A DNA stretch of 64,000 nucleotides from Pseudomonas sp. GM80 (GCF_000282515.1 NZ_AKJD01000167.1:35041-99040); one strand, 5' to 3'. Shown: positions 40,774-49,579, counted from the first letter of the stretch. Notes: generated from the sequence alone by a model not told the origin. Made by a program: numbers and translations.

Positions 40774-42057
40774 TCATCTGCGACCGTGGCCGTTGTCACC
40801 TTCTCGTAACCGGGCAACGTTCTTGTCGATGCAGCCTTTAATCATACGCAGGGTATCGCGCGTAATAACCTTCGGGTACATCTCATCGGCGATAGCTGCA
40901 AACAGGCTGGCCACATCACAAATGCCGTCAATCATCTTGCAGGCAAGTTCCTGGGGCACCTCGGCTTCCTCTGCAAGCCGAAGCATGTCCGCGCGGAAAA
41001 CTTCCTCTGCATGCCCCATCACGTCCATCTGGTGATATCCGCCAGGCCCTTCGCAAAAGGTCACATCGTATGCCGGCGCCAGTCTCCACTGACCTTCTTT
41101 CGACATGATGTAAGAGAAGTTTTTCGGATGGTCGTCTCTGTTGTTGAACGCAACATTGAAGACGGCACGCTCGAAGGCCAGCGCCATTTCTCGCACGTCG
41201 TTGGTACAAATCTGCGTCGCGCGCATGAAATTGACGTAGTCCAAAACGCCTGGAGACCTGTAATTGGCGCCAGTGAAGGCCGCGAGACTCTGCATGGGTA
41301 CGCGCATGCCGTCCTGACGATCAAAGCGCTTGCTTGCAAACGCCGCAAACCCATTTGGCAGACTAAAGTACGCCGTGTCAGGAGTCTCGATGCCGCACAA
41401 ACGCAGGCATTGGGCGTAGACCATTTCAATAGCACACACCTCGGCATGCTCTTCCTTGGCTGGGAACTTAACCAGCCAGGCTTCAAAGCCCGGTGTAACA
41501 GCCGTAGTAAAAGCGTCACTTTCGGGGTTGCGATAAACCAGCGCCTTTGGCCTTGCACCTTGAGGTGAACCACCCACTAACATCAGTGTCTGCAGGAACT
41601 CGCCACCTTCTCCGTGGAGCACGCTCTTCACTTCGGCGGCAAGCTGCTCCAATGGAATGTGGACTTCTGACTTCTGACCTTCGGGCGCCACGGGTTCAAA
41701 CGTCATGGCGCCCATCGCATTGCTACCAATGTAGGCCAGCCGCTGCAGTGCGCCGATGCGTGCCGTTGAGAGATCACGTCTGCGGAACATACGGTCCATC
41801 AGCAGCATGCCCCACCCGTCCGGCAACGAGTCATAAACAGGCCCTGGCAAGTCCAATTGATAGTCGGGAAAATGTTGACGCAACTGGGGGCCTTTCAACG
41901 GCAGCCTGTAGGACGATAACTCCAATCCACTTTGCTTGGCTTCGTTGCTGTACTCGAACACGATCTTTGGGCGACCGGTCAGAGTTGTAGACACCAGCGT
42001 GCCCCAACGCCATCGCTCTCCCCAGCCCTCGTAAAAGACATTCACTTGTTCAAGCAA
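40774..42057 (-). CDS. hipA: HipA-family serine/threonine kinase toxin
   Basis: A 427-residue protein. The N-terminal HipA subdomain (VYDSLPDGWGMLLMDRMFRR) is followed by the glycine-rich ATP loop GGSPQGARPK at 162-171, the catalytic N306-R-D308-D-H310-P-K312-N313 and metal-binding D331 in PAYDVTF, all matching E. coli HipA spacing. HipA phosphorylates aminoacyl-tRNA synthetase GltX and causes growth arrest. The TTG start overlaps the hipB stop by 8 bases, so translation is coupled. Active-site residues all look intact. Confidence 0.9.
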   Translation of the reverse strand: MLEQVNVFYEGWGERWRWGTLVSTTLTGRPKIVFEYSNEAKQSGLELSSYRLPLKGPQLRQHFPDYQLDLPGPVYDSLPDGWGMLLMDRMFRRRDLSTARIGALQRLAYIGSNAMGAMTFEPVAPEGQKSEVHIPLEQLAAEVKSVLHGEGGEFLQTLMLVGGSPQGARPKALVYRNPESDAFTTAVTPGFEAWLVKFPAKEEHAEVCAIEMVYAQCLRLCGIETPDTAYFSLPNGFAAFASKRFDRQDGMRVPMQSLAAFTGANYRSPGVLDYVNFMRATQICTNDVREMALAFERAVFNVAFNNRDDHPKNFSYIMSKEGQWRLAPAYDVTFCEGPGGYHQMDVMGHAEEVFRADMLRLAEEAEVPQELACKMIDGICDVASLFAAIADEMYPKVITRDTLRMIKGCIDKNVARLREGDNGHGRR

Positions 42058-42376
42058 GACCAGGACTCCTCTTCACACGCATACGCTTGGCACTGGTCTC
42101 ATAGCGCTTGATGTCCTCGATGCTCTCCAGCTTCGGCAAGAAAAGGCTTTCAAGCTCTTTGGTTCGACCAAGGGCGATGGCGATCCGGACAACGTTCTCA
42201 AACCCGACATTGCGCCCGGCTTCCAGGTTGGACACGGTGTTGGCTGCAATGCCAGCACGCCCGGCTAAGTCGGCTTGAGTCATGTCCAGCGCCAGGCGCT
42301 CTGTGCGCAAGCGATCGCAGAGGCGCTTCACGACCTCGCTCGGCTTACTAAAGCTTAAATCCAACATAGTGTGCAT
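42050..42376 (-). CDS. hipB: HipB-like XRE antitoxin
   Basis: A 108-residue protein with an XRE helix-turn-helix: RTERLALDMTQADLAGRAGI then AANTVSNLEAGRNVGFEN. A basic tail (KRMRVKRSPG) follows. ATG 42376 is chosen; 42367 and a TTG at 42385 are also possible. HipB proteins bind HipA and repress the operon. Directly repeated sequences upstream are candidate operators. Confidence 0.88.
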   Translation of the reverse strand: MHTMLDLSFSKPSEVVKRLCDRLRTERLALDMTQADLAGRAGIAANTVSNLEAGRNVGFENVVRIAIALGRTKELESLFLPKLESIEDIKRYETSAKRMRVKRSPGLA

Positions 42377-42409
42377 CCAACCCAATAAATGGCAGTCAGT
42401 AACCGAATG

Positions 42410-42468
42410 ATAGGTTTTATGCGCACTCCAATCAATCAGCTAATACCAATATAATAGGTCTTATGGCG
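42410..42468. promoter_or_regulatory. Direct repeats upstream of hipBA (operator candidates)
   Basis: ATAGGTTTTATGCGC at 42410-42424 recurs as ATAGGTCTTATGGCG at 42454-42468, 44 bases (about four helical turns) apart, just upstream of hipB. Such phased repeats fit cooperative binding by an XRE dimer. Confidence 0.5.
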
Positions 42469-42506
42469 AATTAATCCAGCCAAAACCACAAGATAATGGA
42501 GTTATG

Positions 42507-42770
42507 TTGGGCTTCTCGTTCCAGTCGCCGGCTCGACTGAATGCGGTTCAGATAACCGTAGATGTAGATCTTCAGGAGGACAGCGCGATGGTAAGCCGGC
42601 CTGCCAGTATCTGCCGGCATGGCGCCTTAAAAACCCAGTTTTTTCAGGTCAAGTTCGTCGACAAAAACGTCGAGTACGCGCACCGGATTGGTATCCGTTA
42701 CGTAATCGTCGAGGCTCTCTGGATGGACGTTGCTTTGGCCTCGATGCTCACCTTGGATAAAGCGCTTTAT
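42507..42770 (-). pseudogene. IS1182-type transposase relic
   Basis: Read on the minus strand from 42770, the frame gives KRFIQGEHRGQSNVHPESL, then DDYVTDTNPVRVLDVFVDEL, DLKKLGF, and after a frameshift near 42590 LLKIYIYGYLNRIQSSRRLE. These are the N-terminal blocks of IS1182-family transposases (DUF772). The expected ATG is ATA. The homology stops at about 42507. No catalytic domain or intact end repeats are present. Confidence 0.75.
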
Positions 42771-42850
42771 GGGCGATCCTTGCGATGAAATCCTCAGAAA
42801 TCATAGCAAGGTTTGCGAAGCCGTTTTTACACACTCTTGGCCGCCAAGGG

Positions 42851-43261
42851 TCAAGCCTTTTTGCAAAACAAACCTTGAGGCGAGCCATTCTCGAACGTTA
42901 CATCGCACGCTTCAACGTATCCCTCTACACGCGCAAGAGGAGTAACTTCGAAGGTCAATACAAGCCTACCTTCCTTAAACTCCCCTTTTTTTAATTCAAC
43001 CTCAGAATACCCATCAATTAAATTTTTTCCATCTATAGAGCAAAACTCTTTTTCTTTAAATATTTTTCCGTCACCACCAGGAATAAACGTTTGCACCGTG
43101 ACACACGGAGTAGCAAAAGATGTCAAATACCTGACTATATATTTATCTACCTTGCCGGTATCTGCTCGATACACTTGCTTATAGTCAAACTCAGCAGCAA
43201 TTGCGCCACTCAAACAAGACGGAAGGAACGATATAAAAATCACTAAGAAAATAGACTTCAT
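42851..43261 (-). CDS. Exported small protein, candidate immunity to the adjacent lysozyme-like toxin
   Basis: A 136-residue protein whose ATG overlaps the toxin stop (ATGA). The N-terminus MKSIFLVIFISFLPSCLSG is a signal peptide; LPSC could be a lipobox, otherwise cleavage follows near AIAA. The mature part is a ~110-residue beta-rich domain with two Cys pairs (CVTVQ, CSIDG, CDVTF, CKKA). Coupling to a peptidoglycan-targeting toxin and periplasmic location fit an immunity protein. Family not recognised. AT-rich relative to the core. Confidence 0.65.
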   Translation of the reverse strand: MKSIFLVIFISFLPSCLSGAIAAEFDYKQVYRADTGKVDKYIVRYLTSFATPCVTVQTFIPGGDGKIFKEKEFCSIDGKNLIDGYSEVELKKGEFKEGRLVLTFEVTPLARVEGYVEACDVTFENGSPQGLFCKKA

Positions 43262-44268
43262 CACTGACCCTCCAAGTAACGAACCCTTTCGGAGACTCTC
43301 TCCAACGGCACGCTTTCCCAATTACTTTTTCTGGAAATCTCTTGCTTGATCTTCTCCAGATCATTTTCAACAAATGGCTTCTGAATAAACTTTCGGGACG
43401 GCTTGTGATAGTCGCCGCGATATCGTAAATCGATGATGATATCTTGTATTTTTTTACTAACCGAATCCCAAGACAAAATACCGTAATCCTTCTGGTTGAC
43501 TCCTCCTCCGGATATACTCAGAACGCTTTGCTTCATAACCTCGTAGACACTAATAAAAAGTTTATATTGCTGTTTTCGAGTAATAGTATGAAGCCTGATT
43601 TCTTTGCTGGCACTGTTCAGATAGGCCTTTGCAGCTTGCCCCTGCTTTCCTTTAGCCCCAACCAGCCACGACAGCAACGGCTCCCTTACGCCGGCATTGG
43701 CAAGATCGGTCTTTGGATCAGGTTGTTGACCCAGATCGTATCCACGACCGATTGTCACTCCAGAAACGCCCCCTGGCCAGTGAACTATTCGACTGAAATA
43801 TCGATGTGAAGGATGGCTAGCGTCCTCAAAGTCGTTCCCTTCCACGTCAAACGTCAACTGACCATAAGGCACATTCAGCCACTTCAAATCGTTCTCATCG
43901 GCTGGGTATGTGAAATTGCCAAGTAATCCCATCAGGTGAAAATGCCAAGCTTTCCCATCGCTTGGTAAGCCGGACTCTTTCCACCACGATAATTTTTCGA
44001 TCCTTTTTTTCTCATTAGCCCAGTCCAAATCAGGCTCCAAGGGCGTGTGATTCAGAAGCAGATCGACTTCGTTCTCTGGCTTGAGTTTTAACGCAGGGCG
44101 ACGCTGGGTTGGCTCACGATCCAAGGTTCGCGCGGGGATGATGTAGTTCCGCGCAACCCTCGCTTGAAGGCTCGGAGAGTCCAGAAAACACACACGCACA
44201 CTTTCTTCAAACGTATTGCGATAACCAGGCTGACTGAACGAGTACCGCCTTAAGTAGCCAGGGCGCAA
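43261..44268 (-). CDS. Pesticin/lysozyme-like secreted toxin, probably truncated at its N-terminus
   Basis: A frame of up to 335 residues from a TTG at 44268. Its C-terminal half has the pesticin-type muramidase core: DVEGND (E143), FSRIVHWPGGVSGVTIGRGY and DLG (T172, D178), matching the Glu-Thr-Asp triad of T4-lysozyme-like toxins. Before it, WWKESGLPSDGKAWHFHLMG resembles the W...HFHP-type linker of type VI secretion effectors. No PAAR, VgrG or signal sequence is present, and the first ~60 residues look odd. The true start may be an internal GTG near 44194, or the gene may be a cut-off C-terminus. Its stop overlaps the exported immunity candidate. Confidence 0.65.
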   Translation of the reverse strand: MRPGYLRRYSFSQPGYRNTFEESVRVCFLDSPSLQARVARNYIIPARTLDREPTQRRPALKLKPENEVDLLLNHTPLEPDLDWANEKKRIEKLSWWKESGLPSDGKAWHFHLMGLLGNFTYPADENDLKWLNVPYGQLTFDVEGNDFEDASHPSHRYFSRIVHWPGGVSGVTIGRGYDLGQQPDPKTDLANAGVREPLLSWLVGAKGKQGQAAKAYLNSASKEIRLHTITRKQQYKLFISVYEVMKQSVLSISGGGVNQKDYGILSWDSVSKKIQDIIIDLRYRGDYHKPSRKFIQKPFVENDLEKIKQEISRKSNWESVPLERVSERVRYLEGQ

Positions 44269-44289
44269 TGCCCTGGCAGACAGCAGAGA

Positions 44290-44544
44290 CTACTTTTTCT
44301 TCTTCGCCGGTTTTTCGGCCTTCTCTGATTTCTCAGATTTCTTGGCCTTTTCGGGCTTGCTATCAGCTTTCTTGGCAGACTTTTTCGGTTCGGCGTCTTT
44401 TTTCTTGTCTTTCTTATCCTTGTCGGAGGATTTCGAAAGAGCCGAAGCCGCCGCAGCCTTCTTCGTCGTTGATGACTTCTTGTCTTTCAATTCCTTACTG
44501 GCTTTGGAAGCTTCACCTTTGCTTTTCTTATCGTCTTTAGCCAC
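44290..44544 (-). CDS. Lysine-rich protein, 84 aa
   Basis: GTG 44544 is 6 bases after GAGAGGTGG, giving the start VAKDDKKSKGEASKASKELK. About a third of the residues are lysine, with alternating Ala, Ser, Asp and Glu, resembling histone-H1-like/AlgP-type tails. Likely binds nucleic acid; this is an inference. Its TAG stop is in the same frame as the toxin frame that follows 24 bases later. Confidence 0.7.
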   Translation of the reverse strand: MAKDDKKSKGEASKASKELKDKKSSTTKKAAAASALSKSSDKDKKDKKKDAEPKKSAKKADSKPEKAKKSEKSEKAEKPAKKKK

Positions 44545-44722
44545 GTTGACCACCTCTCGGAGCATGCCGGTATTGGCAGATCGCCTGTGGAATTATCCAT
44601 GGGCTAATCATTAGGTGAGCGTGCCCGGGAGCGGTTCAAAATCTTTTGCGGCGTTTTGACGTGAGTGCGTCGTTCGGAGATGAGTGACTGACTCCGACCA
44701 TTTTGCCGCCGAATGCCAGCAC

Positions 44723-45157
44723 CTAGTCCTTGGCCAGCCGCTTCTGCCAATCGCCGCCCTGAATGTTCTGACACTCTTGCTCCGAGTCGAAGCGGACATT
44801 GCGATCGGTAAGCTTCAGCTCGATACCAGCCTCGTTCAACGCGATAGCCGTCAGCTCGAAGATCCGCTCTTTTGCCTCAATTTGGGCGAGCTGTCTGTCG
44901 GCCAGCGTTTCAAACACCCAGATCACTTTCAGGGGGTGAGCCACTGCATTCAGGTCACCCGTGTGGGTCAGCCAGGTAAAGCCTTTGATTTCACCTTTTG
45001 CTGTTTCGCACGCCTCGGTCAGCGTGGTGATCAGCAGGCGCTCCAACCGCGCCAGTTCACGTTTGCCTGCAGGCATTGCAAGTTCCTTCCAAAGATCAAC
45101 AAGGGAATCGGCATCCCAGGTTTTCTGATCGAGGAGTATACCGACGATATCCCTCAT
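44723..45157 (-). CDS. Hypothetical protein, 144 aa
   Basis: Soluble, with no signal or membrane helix. It begins MRDIVGILLDQKTWDADSL and contains LTHTGDLNAVAHPLKVIWVF. ATG 45157 lacks a clear ribosome site. I recall such proteins in many Pseudomonas genomes but cannot name the family. It is divergent from a YfcE-like phosphodiesterase. Confidence 0.6.
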   Translation of the reverse strand: MRDIVGILLDQKTWDADSLVDLWKELAMPAGKRELARLERLLITTLTEACETAKGEIKGFTWLTHTGDLNAVAHPLKVIWVFETLADRQLAQIEAKERIFELTAIALNEAGIELKLTDRNVRFDSEQECQNIQGGDWQKRLAKD

Positions 45158-45216
45158 CAACGTTGATGCCCGCGGGCTGAATACTGCCCTCCAGACCAAC
45201 CTGCTAATCTCTCTCC

Positions 45217-45675
45217 ATGAAAACCGCCATCATCTCCGACACCCACGGCCTGCTCCGCCCCGAGGCGCTGACCGCGATCCAGGGCGTTGAACTCATCCTC
45301 CACGCCGGCGACATTGGCAGCGCGCAGATCCTCAGCCAATTGACGCAAATCGCCCCAGTCCACGCCGTGCGCGGCAATAACGATCTGGATCTGCCTTGGG
45401 CAAATGACCTCCCCGACCACCTCACGCTCGACCTCAACGGCTGGCAAACCCTACTCATCCACGACATCGCCGACGTCCCCGCCCTCCTCGACAACCATAC
45501 CCGACTGATCATCACCGGCCATTCCCACAAGCCCTTGATCGAATGGCGTGGTGAGCGGCTTTACCTGAACCCGGGCAGCGCCGGTCGCCGTCGTTTCAAA
45601 TTGCCGGTGACGCTCGCCCTGCTCGACGTGGGCGCTGATGCTCTGCAACCACAACTGATTCACCTGCTGCCCTGA
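45217..45675 (+). CDS. YfcE/MJ0936-type phosphodiesterase
   Basis: A 152-residue calcineurin-like metallophosphoesterase. All metal motifs are visible: D8-x-H10 (SDTHG), HAGD (D32), GNND (N55, D56), and GHSHKP near residue 105, then NPGSAGRRR. Family members hydrolyse phosphodiesters with Mn2+ or Mg2+; physiological substrate unknown. Confidence 0.9.
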   Translation: MKTAIISDTHGLLRPEALTAIQGVELILHAGDIGSAQILSQLTQIAPVHAVRGNNDLDLPWANDLPDHLTLDLNGWQTLLIHDIADVPALLDNHTRLIITGHSHKPLIEWRGERLYLNPGSAGRRRFKLPVTLALLDVGADALQPQLIHLLP

Positions 45676-45774
45676 CCCGCCAGTTCGGTTGTGCCTTGGC
45701 GCGCTCGCACATCATCGTTTTCCGAGCCAAAATTGCCCACTCCCCAATCAACCCCAGGAAAGCCACGACCGAAC

Positions 45775-46224
45775 ATGAGCGAACTACCCCGATCCAACGC
45801 GAGGCATGACGCGGCGAAACGGAAGAAAATCCACGCAGCGGTCACGGCAAGAAACCTGGCAAGTGCGGCGAATACAACCAAGTGGGATGAACTGATCGAC
45901 CATTTCCGCAGGCTTGAGGGCTGGCGTCCGTCCTATCGATCCAAGTACGTCAACGGATATATCTCGGAATGGGACGTCGAATGGTTCTACCATTTGCCGT
46001 TTCCCTTTGCGGGCGTCGAATGGTTCGACATCGGCTTATGGGAACTGGCCCCCTCGGAAGGACGACTGCTGGCACGCAAGATCATCGACCACACCGACGA
46101 GATATCGAGGGCTGTGGCGCACATTGGATTCGAGTTTGAAGTACGCGCAGACATCCTGAGAATCTGGGGATACTTGCCCAAATCCTATGACGACTTTCCT
46201 AGTGCTCCAGCGCCTTCGCCATGA
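45775..46224 (+). CDS. DUF6678-like protein, 149 aa
   Basis: A soluble protein with the segment WDELIDHFRRLEGWRPSYRS, SEWDVEWFYHLPFPFAGVEW, which I associate with the DUF6678 family. It often accompanies secreted-toxin loci, but no toxin is next to it. ATG 45775 is chosen; the frame upstream to 45691 is unlikely. Its 3' end overlaps the convergent GNAT gene by 26 bases. Confidence 0.65.
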   Translation: MSELPRSNARHDAAKRKKIHAAVTARNLASAANTTKWDELIDHFRRLEGWRPSYRSKYVNGYISEWDVEWFYHLPFPFAGVEWFDIGLWELAPSEGRLLARKIIDHTDEISRAVAHIGFEFEVRADILRIWGYLPKSYDDFPSAPAPSP

Positions 46225-46654
46225 TGATCGTGCGCTCCGCCTGATGGTACTCATCCCGGACTTTCGTGAAGCCCAGCGCCGCGTAAAAGCCTTCGGCAGT
46301 AATCGACGAGGGCACACGCAGCAGGTCGATACCTGCGCTCAGGGCGGCTGTTTGAAGCTGCTCCATGAGGTGTCTGCCGACCGCCAGCCCTTGGTGGCGT
46401 GGATCGACAAACACGCTGCGAACAATGTCGTGATCAAGGCTCGCGGTGGCCACAACATGACCGTCGAGCGTGGTCACGAAGACCTGACGCCGGGCCAACA
46501 AGTCCAGGACTGCTCGCGGCGAGAAACTTTGCTCCACCTGATCAATGATGTCAGATGAATAGTCCAGCGCGTTGGACTCGCGAAGCGTATGGATGATGAC
46601 CCGGCTGATCGCCGAGGCATCTGCCGGGGTCGCGGTGCGAATCAGGTAATCCAT
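46199..46654 (-). CDS. GNAT-family acetyltransferase
   Basis: A 151-residue acetyltransferase. The motif A region is SVFVDPRHQGLAVGRHLMEQ, the end is SITAEGFYAALGFTKVRD. GGGAGGAC precedes ATG 46654. Acceptor unknown. The 26-base overlap with the convergent DUF6678-like gene means one of the two stops may be misplaced or the overlap real. Confidence 0.86.
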   Translation of the reverse strand: MDYLIRTATPADASAISRVIIHTLRESNALDYSSDIIDQVEQSFSPRAVLDLLARRQVFVTTLDGHVVATASLDHDIVRSVFVDPRHQGLAVGRHLMEQLQTAALSAGIDLLRVPSSITAEGFYAALGFTKVRDEYHQAERTIIMAKALEH

Positions 46655-46893
46655 TCTGATAAGTCCTCCCAATCATTGGCGAGACGAGTGTCGCGCAGAC
46701 AAATGACAGCCATTACAGCGGTTTAGTCTGTAATCACAAACCAGCGTTGAGCCCGTGCTACGGCTGATATAGAACATTTTGGCAGCATTTTGCGCCATTG
46801 CTCATTTCTTACCTGCCGTGAAACTTTTCCGCCCCATCCGGCCTGATCACCTAACCTCTTAGGTTGTGTGTTAATCGAGAGTCGGCCTGCCCC

Positions 46894-49272
46894 ATGCGCC
46901 ACACCCTGAAGTCGTTGTTTCTTATCGTTTTCATGCTGCTCGCCGCCGGCAGTCCATCGCTGTGGGCCGCCGATCTGCCGGCGCCTGCCGCGACCGCTGC
47001 CACCCCGCTCCCGGTGATCTCGCAAAGTGACTTGCAGGCCCTGCAACAGCGCCTCGATGGCCTCAAACAGCAAATCTCCGCCGCGAACAATTACAACCAG
47101 CTCGAAGGCCCGCAGGATCGGGTGCAGGCGTTTATTCTGGACGTCGACAAATTGTCGGCGGCGTTGCTGCCGCAGCAGGCGCAGTTGGCGGTGCAATTGG
47201 GCGTGCTGGGCGCGGCGCCGGATACGGAAATCGCCGCCGAGCAAGCGGACATCGTCGCGCAGCGTGCGGCGTTGACGGAGCAGAAGAACAAGGTTGATGG
47301 GACGCTGAAAAGTCTGGCGGCGTTGAAGCAGAGTGCGGCGGATCTAATTACGCAAATCGCCGGGATTCGGCGCACGTTGCTGGAGAGCGAGCTGACGCTG
47401 GGCACGCAGAGTGTGCTGAACCCGGATTTCTGGACGCCACTGGTCAAGCCTTCGCTGGACGATCGTCAGCGCTTCGGCTTTTTCGTCGATCAAGTGGCCC
47501 AAACCTGGGCCACGGTGTGGGCACCGGGGCGCTATTTTTTTACCGTGGTGCTGGTGCTGCTGGCGCTGGTGGTGTGGACGTTCGGCCGGCGTCTGGCCGA
47601 GCGCGGGCTGACCTGGCTTTGCATTCATCGCGTGCCCGAGGGGCGTTTGCGCCGCAGTGCACTGGCGTTTGCTTCGGCGCTGGCGACGATTGCGACCACC
47701 GCCCTCGCCCTGCATTTGCTGTTTTACGCGCTGACTCGCCACGCGCCGCTGACGCCCGTGCTGTCGACGTTTTCCGAAGAGTTCGAAAAGGCTGTGTATG
47801 CCTGCGTGCTGATCACCGGGCTGAGTCGTGCGTTGTTGTCGATCGATCATCCTTCATGGCGGCTGCCGGCGATTCATGATCAGGTGGCGCAAGCGCTGAA
47901 ACGCTTCCCGCGTATTCTCTCCGGCACGTTGCTGGTGCTGGTGACGCTGGTGCAGGTATGCAACGCCACCGGCATGAGCAGTCAGATCGTGCTCGCCGGG
48001 CGCGGTGTGACGTCGATGGTGGTGATGGTCATCGTCGTGACGCTGCTGTTGCGCGTCGGCAAAGTGCGCAAGGCGGTGGTGGCCGGCAATGACCCGCAAG
48101 CGAACAGTACGTTTGCCGGGGTGATGTACACCATCGCCAGTATCGCGATGTTTGTCTCGGCGATTGCACTGCTCACCGGCTACGTGTCGCTGGCGCGTTT
48201 CATCACCTATGAAGTGGTCTGGGCCTACATTGTGCTATCGGGCTTCTACCTGCTGATCCAGGTGATCAAGGACGGCTGCGAGTACGCTTTTTCGCCCAAA
48301 CACGCGAGCGGCAAGGCGCTCAAACAATTGCTCGGCATCGGCGATCGGCGTCTCGATCAGATCTCGATTCTGTTGTCCGGATTCAGCCGCGCCGCCCTGT
48401 TGCTGCTGGCGGTGATTGCGTTGTTCGTCGGTGGCATCGGCACCACGCTCGGGCAGTTGGCGAGTAACATCATGGCCATCCTCGGCGGCGCCGGGTTGCG
48501 CAAATTCAACATCGTTCCGGCGCATCTGCTCAACGCGGTGCTGGCGCTGATGATCGGCATCTGGCTGATCCGCGCCTTGCGCCGTTGGCTCGACAATGAA
48601 TTCCTGCCCAAGACCGACATGGACCCGGGCATGTGCGCGTCGTTGAGCACGCTGTTTTCCAACATCGGCTATGCCTTTGTGATCCTGCTGACGCTGTCGT
48701 CGCTGGGCGTGCAGTGGACCAACCTGGCGTGGATTGTCAGTGCGCTGTCGGTGGGCATTGGTTTCGGTTTGCAGGAGATCGTGAAGAACTTCGTCTCGGG
48801 TTTGATTCTGCTGACTGAGCGGCCGGTGAAGGTCGGTGATTTGATCAGCATCAGTGGTGTCGAAGGCGATATCCGGCGGATCAACGTGCGCGCCACGGAG
48901 ATCCAGCTCAGCGACCGCTCGATCGTGATCGTGCCGAACTCGCAACTGATCTCGCAGAACCTGCGCAACGTTACGCTGGGTGGCAGTGCTCAGGGCGTGG
49001 CGTCGCTGGAGTTGATGTTTCCGCTGGATATCGACCCTGAGGAGGTGAAGGAACTGCTGTTGGGCACCTACCGCGAGAACGAAACCATCCTCGATAAACC
49101 GGCGCCGTTTGTTCGGTTCAGCAAGCTGTCGCCGGACGGGATCACGTTGACGGTGACCGGGTATGTGGGCAGCCCGAGGATTGTCGGTGTGACCAAAAGT
49201 GATCTGCTGTTCGAAATACTCAAGCGATTGGGCGCGGCGGGGATTGCGCTGGCCAAGCCGCCGAGTGCGTAG
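46894..49272 (+). CDS. Large MscS-family mechanosensitive channel
   Basis: A 792-residue protein. A signal peptide (MRHTLKSLFLIVFMLLAAGS...WAA) precedes a periplasmic ~150-residue helical domain with DUF3772-like pattern. About ten membrane helices and the conserved MscS core follow: GIGFGLQEIVKNFVSGLILL then PVKVGDLISISGVEGDIRRI and ATEIQLSDRSIVIVPNSQLI. It opens upon membrane tension to release osmolytes. ATG 46894 is preferred to the GTG/ATG at 46864. Confidence 0.9.
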   Translation: MRHTLKSLFLIVFMLLAAGSPSLWAADLPAPAATAATPLPVISQSDLQALQQRLDGLKQQISAANNYNQLEGPQDRVQAFILDVDKLSAALLPQQAQLAVQLGVLGAAPDTEIAAEQADIVAQRAALTEQKNKVDGTLKSLAALKQSAADLITQIAGIRRTLLESELTLGTQSVLNPDFWTPLVKPSLDDRQRFGFFVDQVAQTWATVWAPGRYFFTVVLVLLALVVWTFGRRLAERGLTWLCIHRVPEGRLRRSALAFASALATIATTALALHLLFYALTRHAPLTPVLSTFSEEFEKAVYACVLITGLSRALLSIDHPSWRLPAIHDQVAQALKRFPRILSGTLLVLVTLVQVCNATGMSSQIVLAGRGVTSMVVMVIVVTLLLRVGKVRKAVVAGNDPQANSTFAGVMYTIASIAMFVSAIALLTGYVSLARFITYEVVWAYIVLSGFYLLIQVIKDGCEYAFSPKHASGKALKQLLGIGDRRLDQISILLSGFSRAALLLLAVIALFVGGIGTTLGQLASNIMAILGGAGLRKFNIVPAHLLNAVLALMIGIWLIRALRRWLDNEFLPKTDMDPGMCASLSTLFSNIGYAFVILLTLSSLGVQWTNLAWIVSALSVGIGFGLQEIVKNFVSGLILLTERPVKVGDLISISGVEGDIRRINVRATEIQLSDRSIVIVPNSQLISQNLRNVTLGGSAQGVASLELMFPLDIDPEEVKELLLGTYRENETILDKPAPFVRFSKLSPDGITLTVTGYVGSPRIVGVTKSDLLFEILKRLGAAGIALAKPPSA

Positions 49273-49282
49273 CAGACACAAT

Positions 49283-49380
49283 CCCTGTGGGAGCGGGCTC
49301 GCCCGCGAAGGGGCCAACCCATTCAAAATCTCCAGCGACAGACACACCGCTATCGCTGGCAAGCCAGACTCCCACAGGTC
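49283..49380. repeat. Two REP sequences
   Basis: CCCTGTGGGAGCGGGCTCGC followed by CCGCGAAGG, then an inverted partner with CGCTGGCAAGCCAGACTCCCA about 40 bases later. These are typical Pseudomonas REP units placed right after the MscS stop, the first of three in this 520-base gap. Confidence 0.8.
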
Positions 49381-49419
49381 ATGCGCTGTGAATGCAATCT
49401 GCACCACACCACAACCCCC

Positions 49420-49512
49420 CTGTAGGAGTGAGCCTGCTCGCGATAGCGGTGTGTCAGCTAATAATGAGTTGGCTGACACACCGCTATCGCTGGCAAGCCA
49501 GACACCCACAGG
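49420..49512. repeat. BIME unit 1
   Basis: A REP (CTGTAGGAGTGAGCCTGCTC...) and an inverted REP (TGACACACCGCTATCGCTGG...) around AGCTAATAATGAGTTGGCTG. Shares its centre with unit 2. Confidence 0.85.
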
Positions 49513-49579
49513 TTATGCGGCGTGAATGCTATCTCCAACAGGTCATGCGGCGTGAATGCAATCTGTGCCACGCCACAAA

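Noticed and set aside
42504..42788. Plus-strand frame of 94 codons between hipB and the toxin pair
   Set aside because: Entirely explained as the complement of the IS1182 transposase relic.
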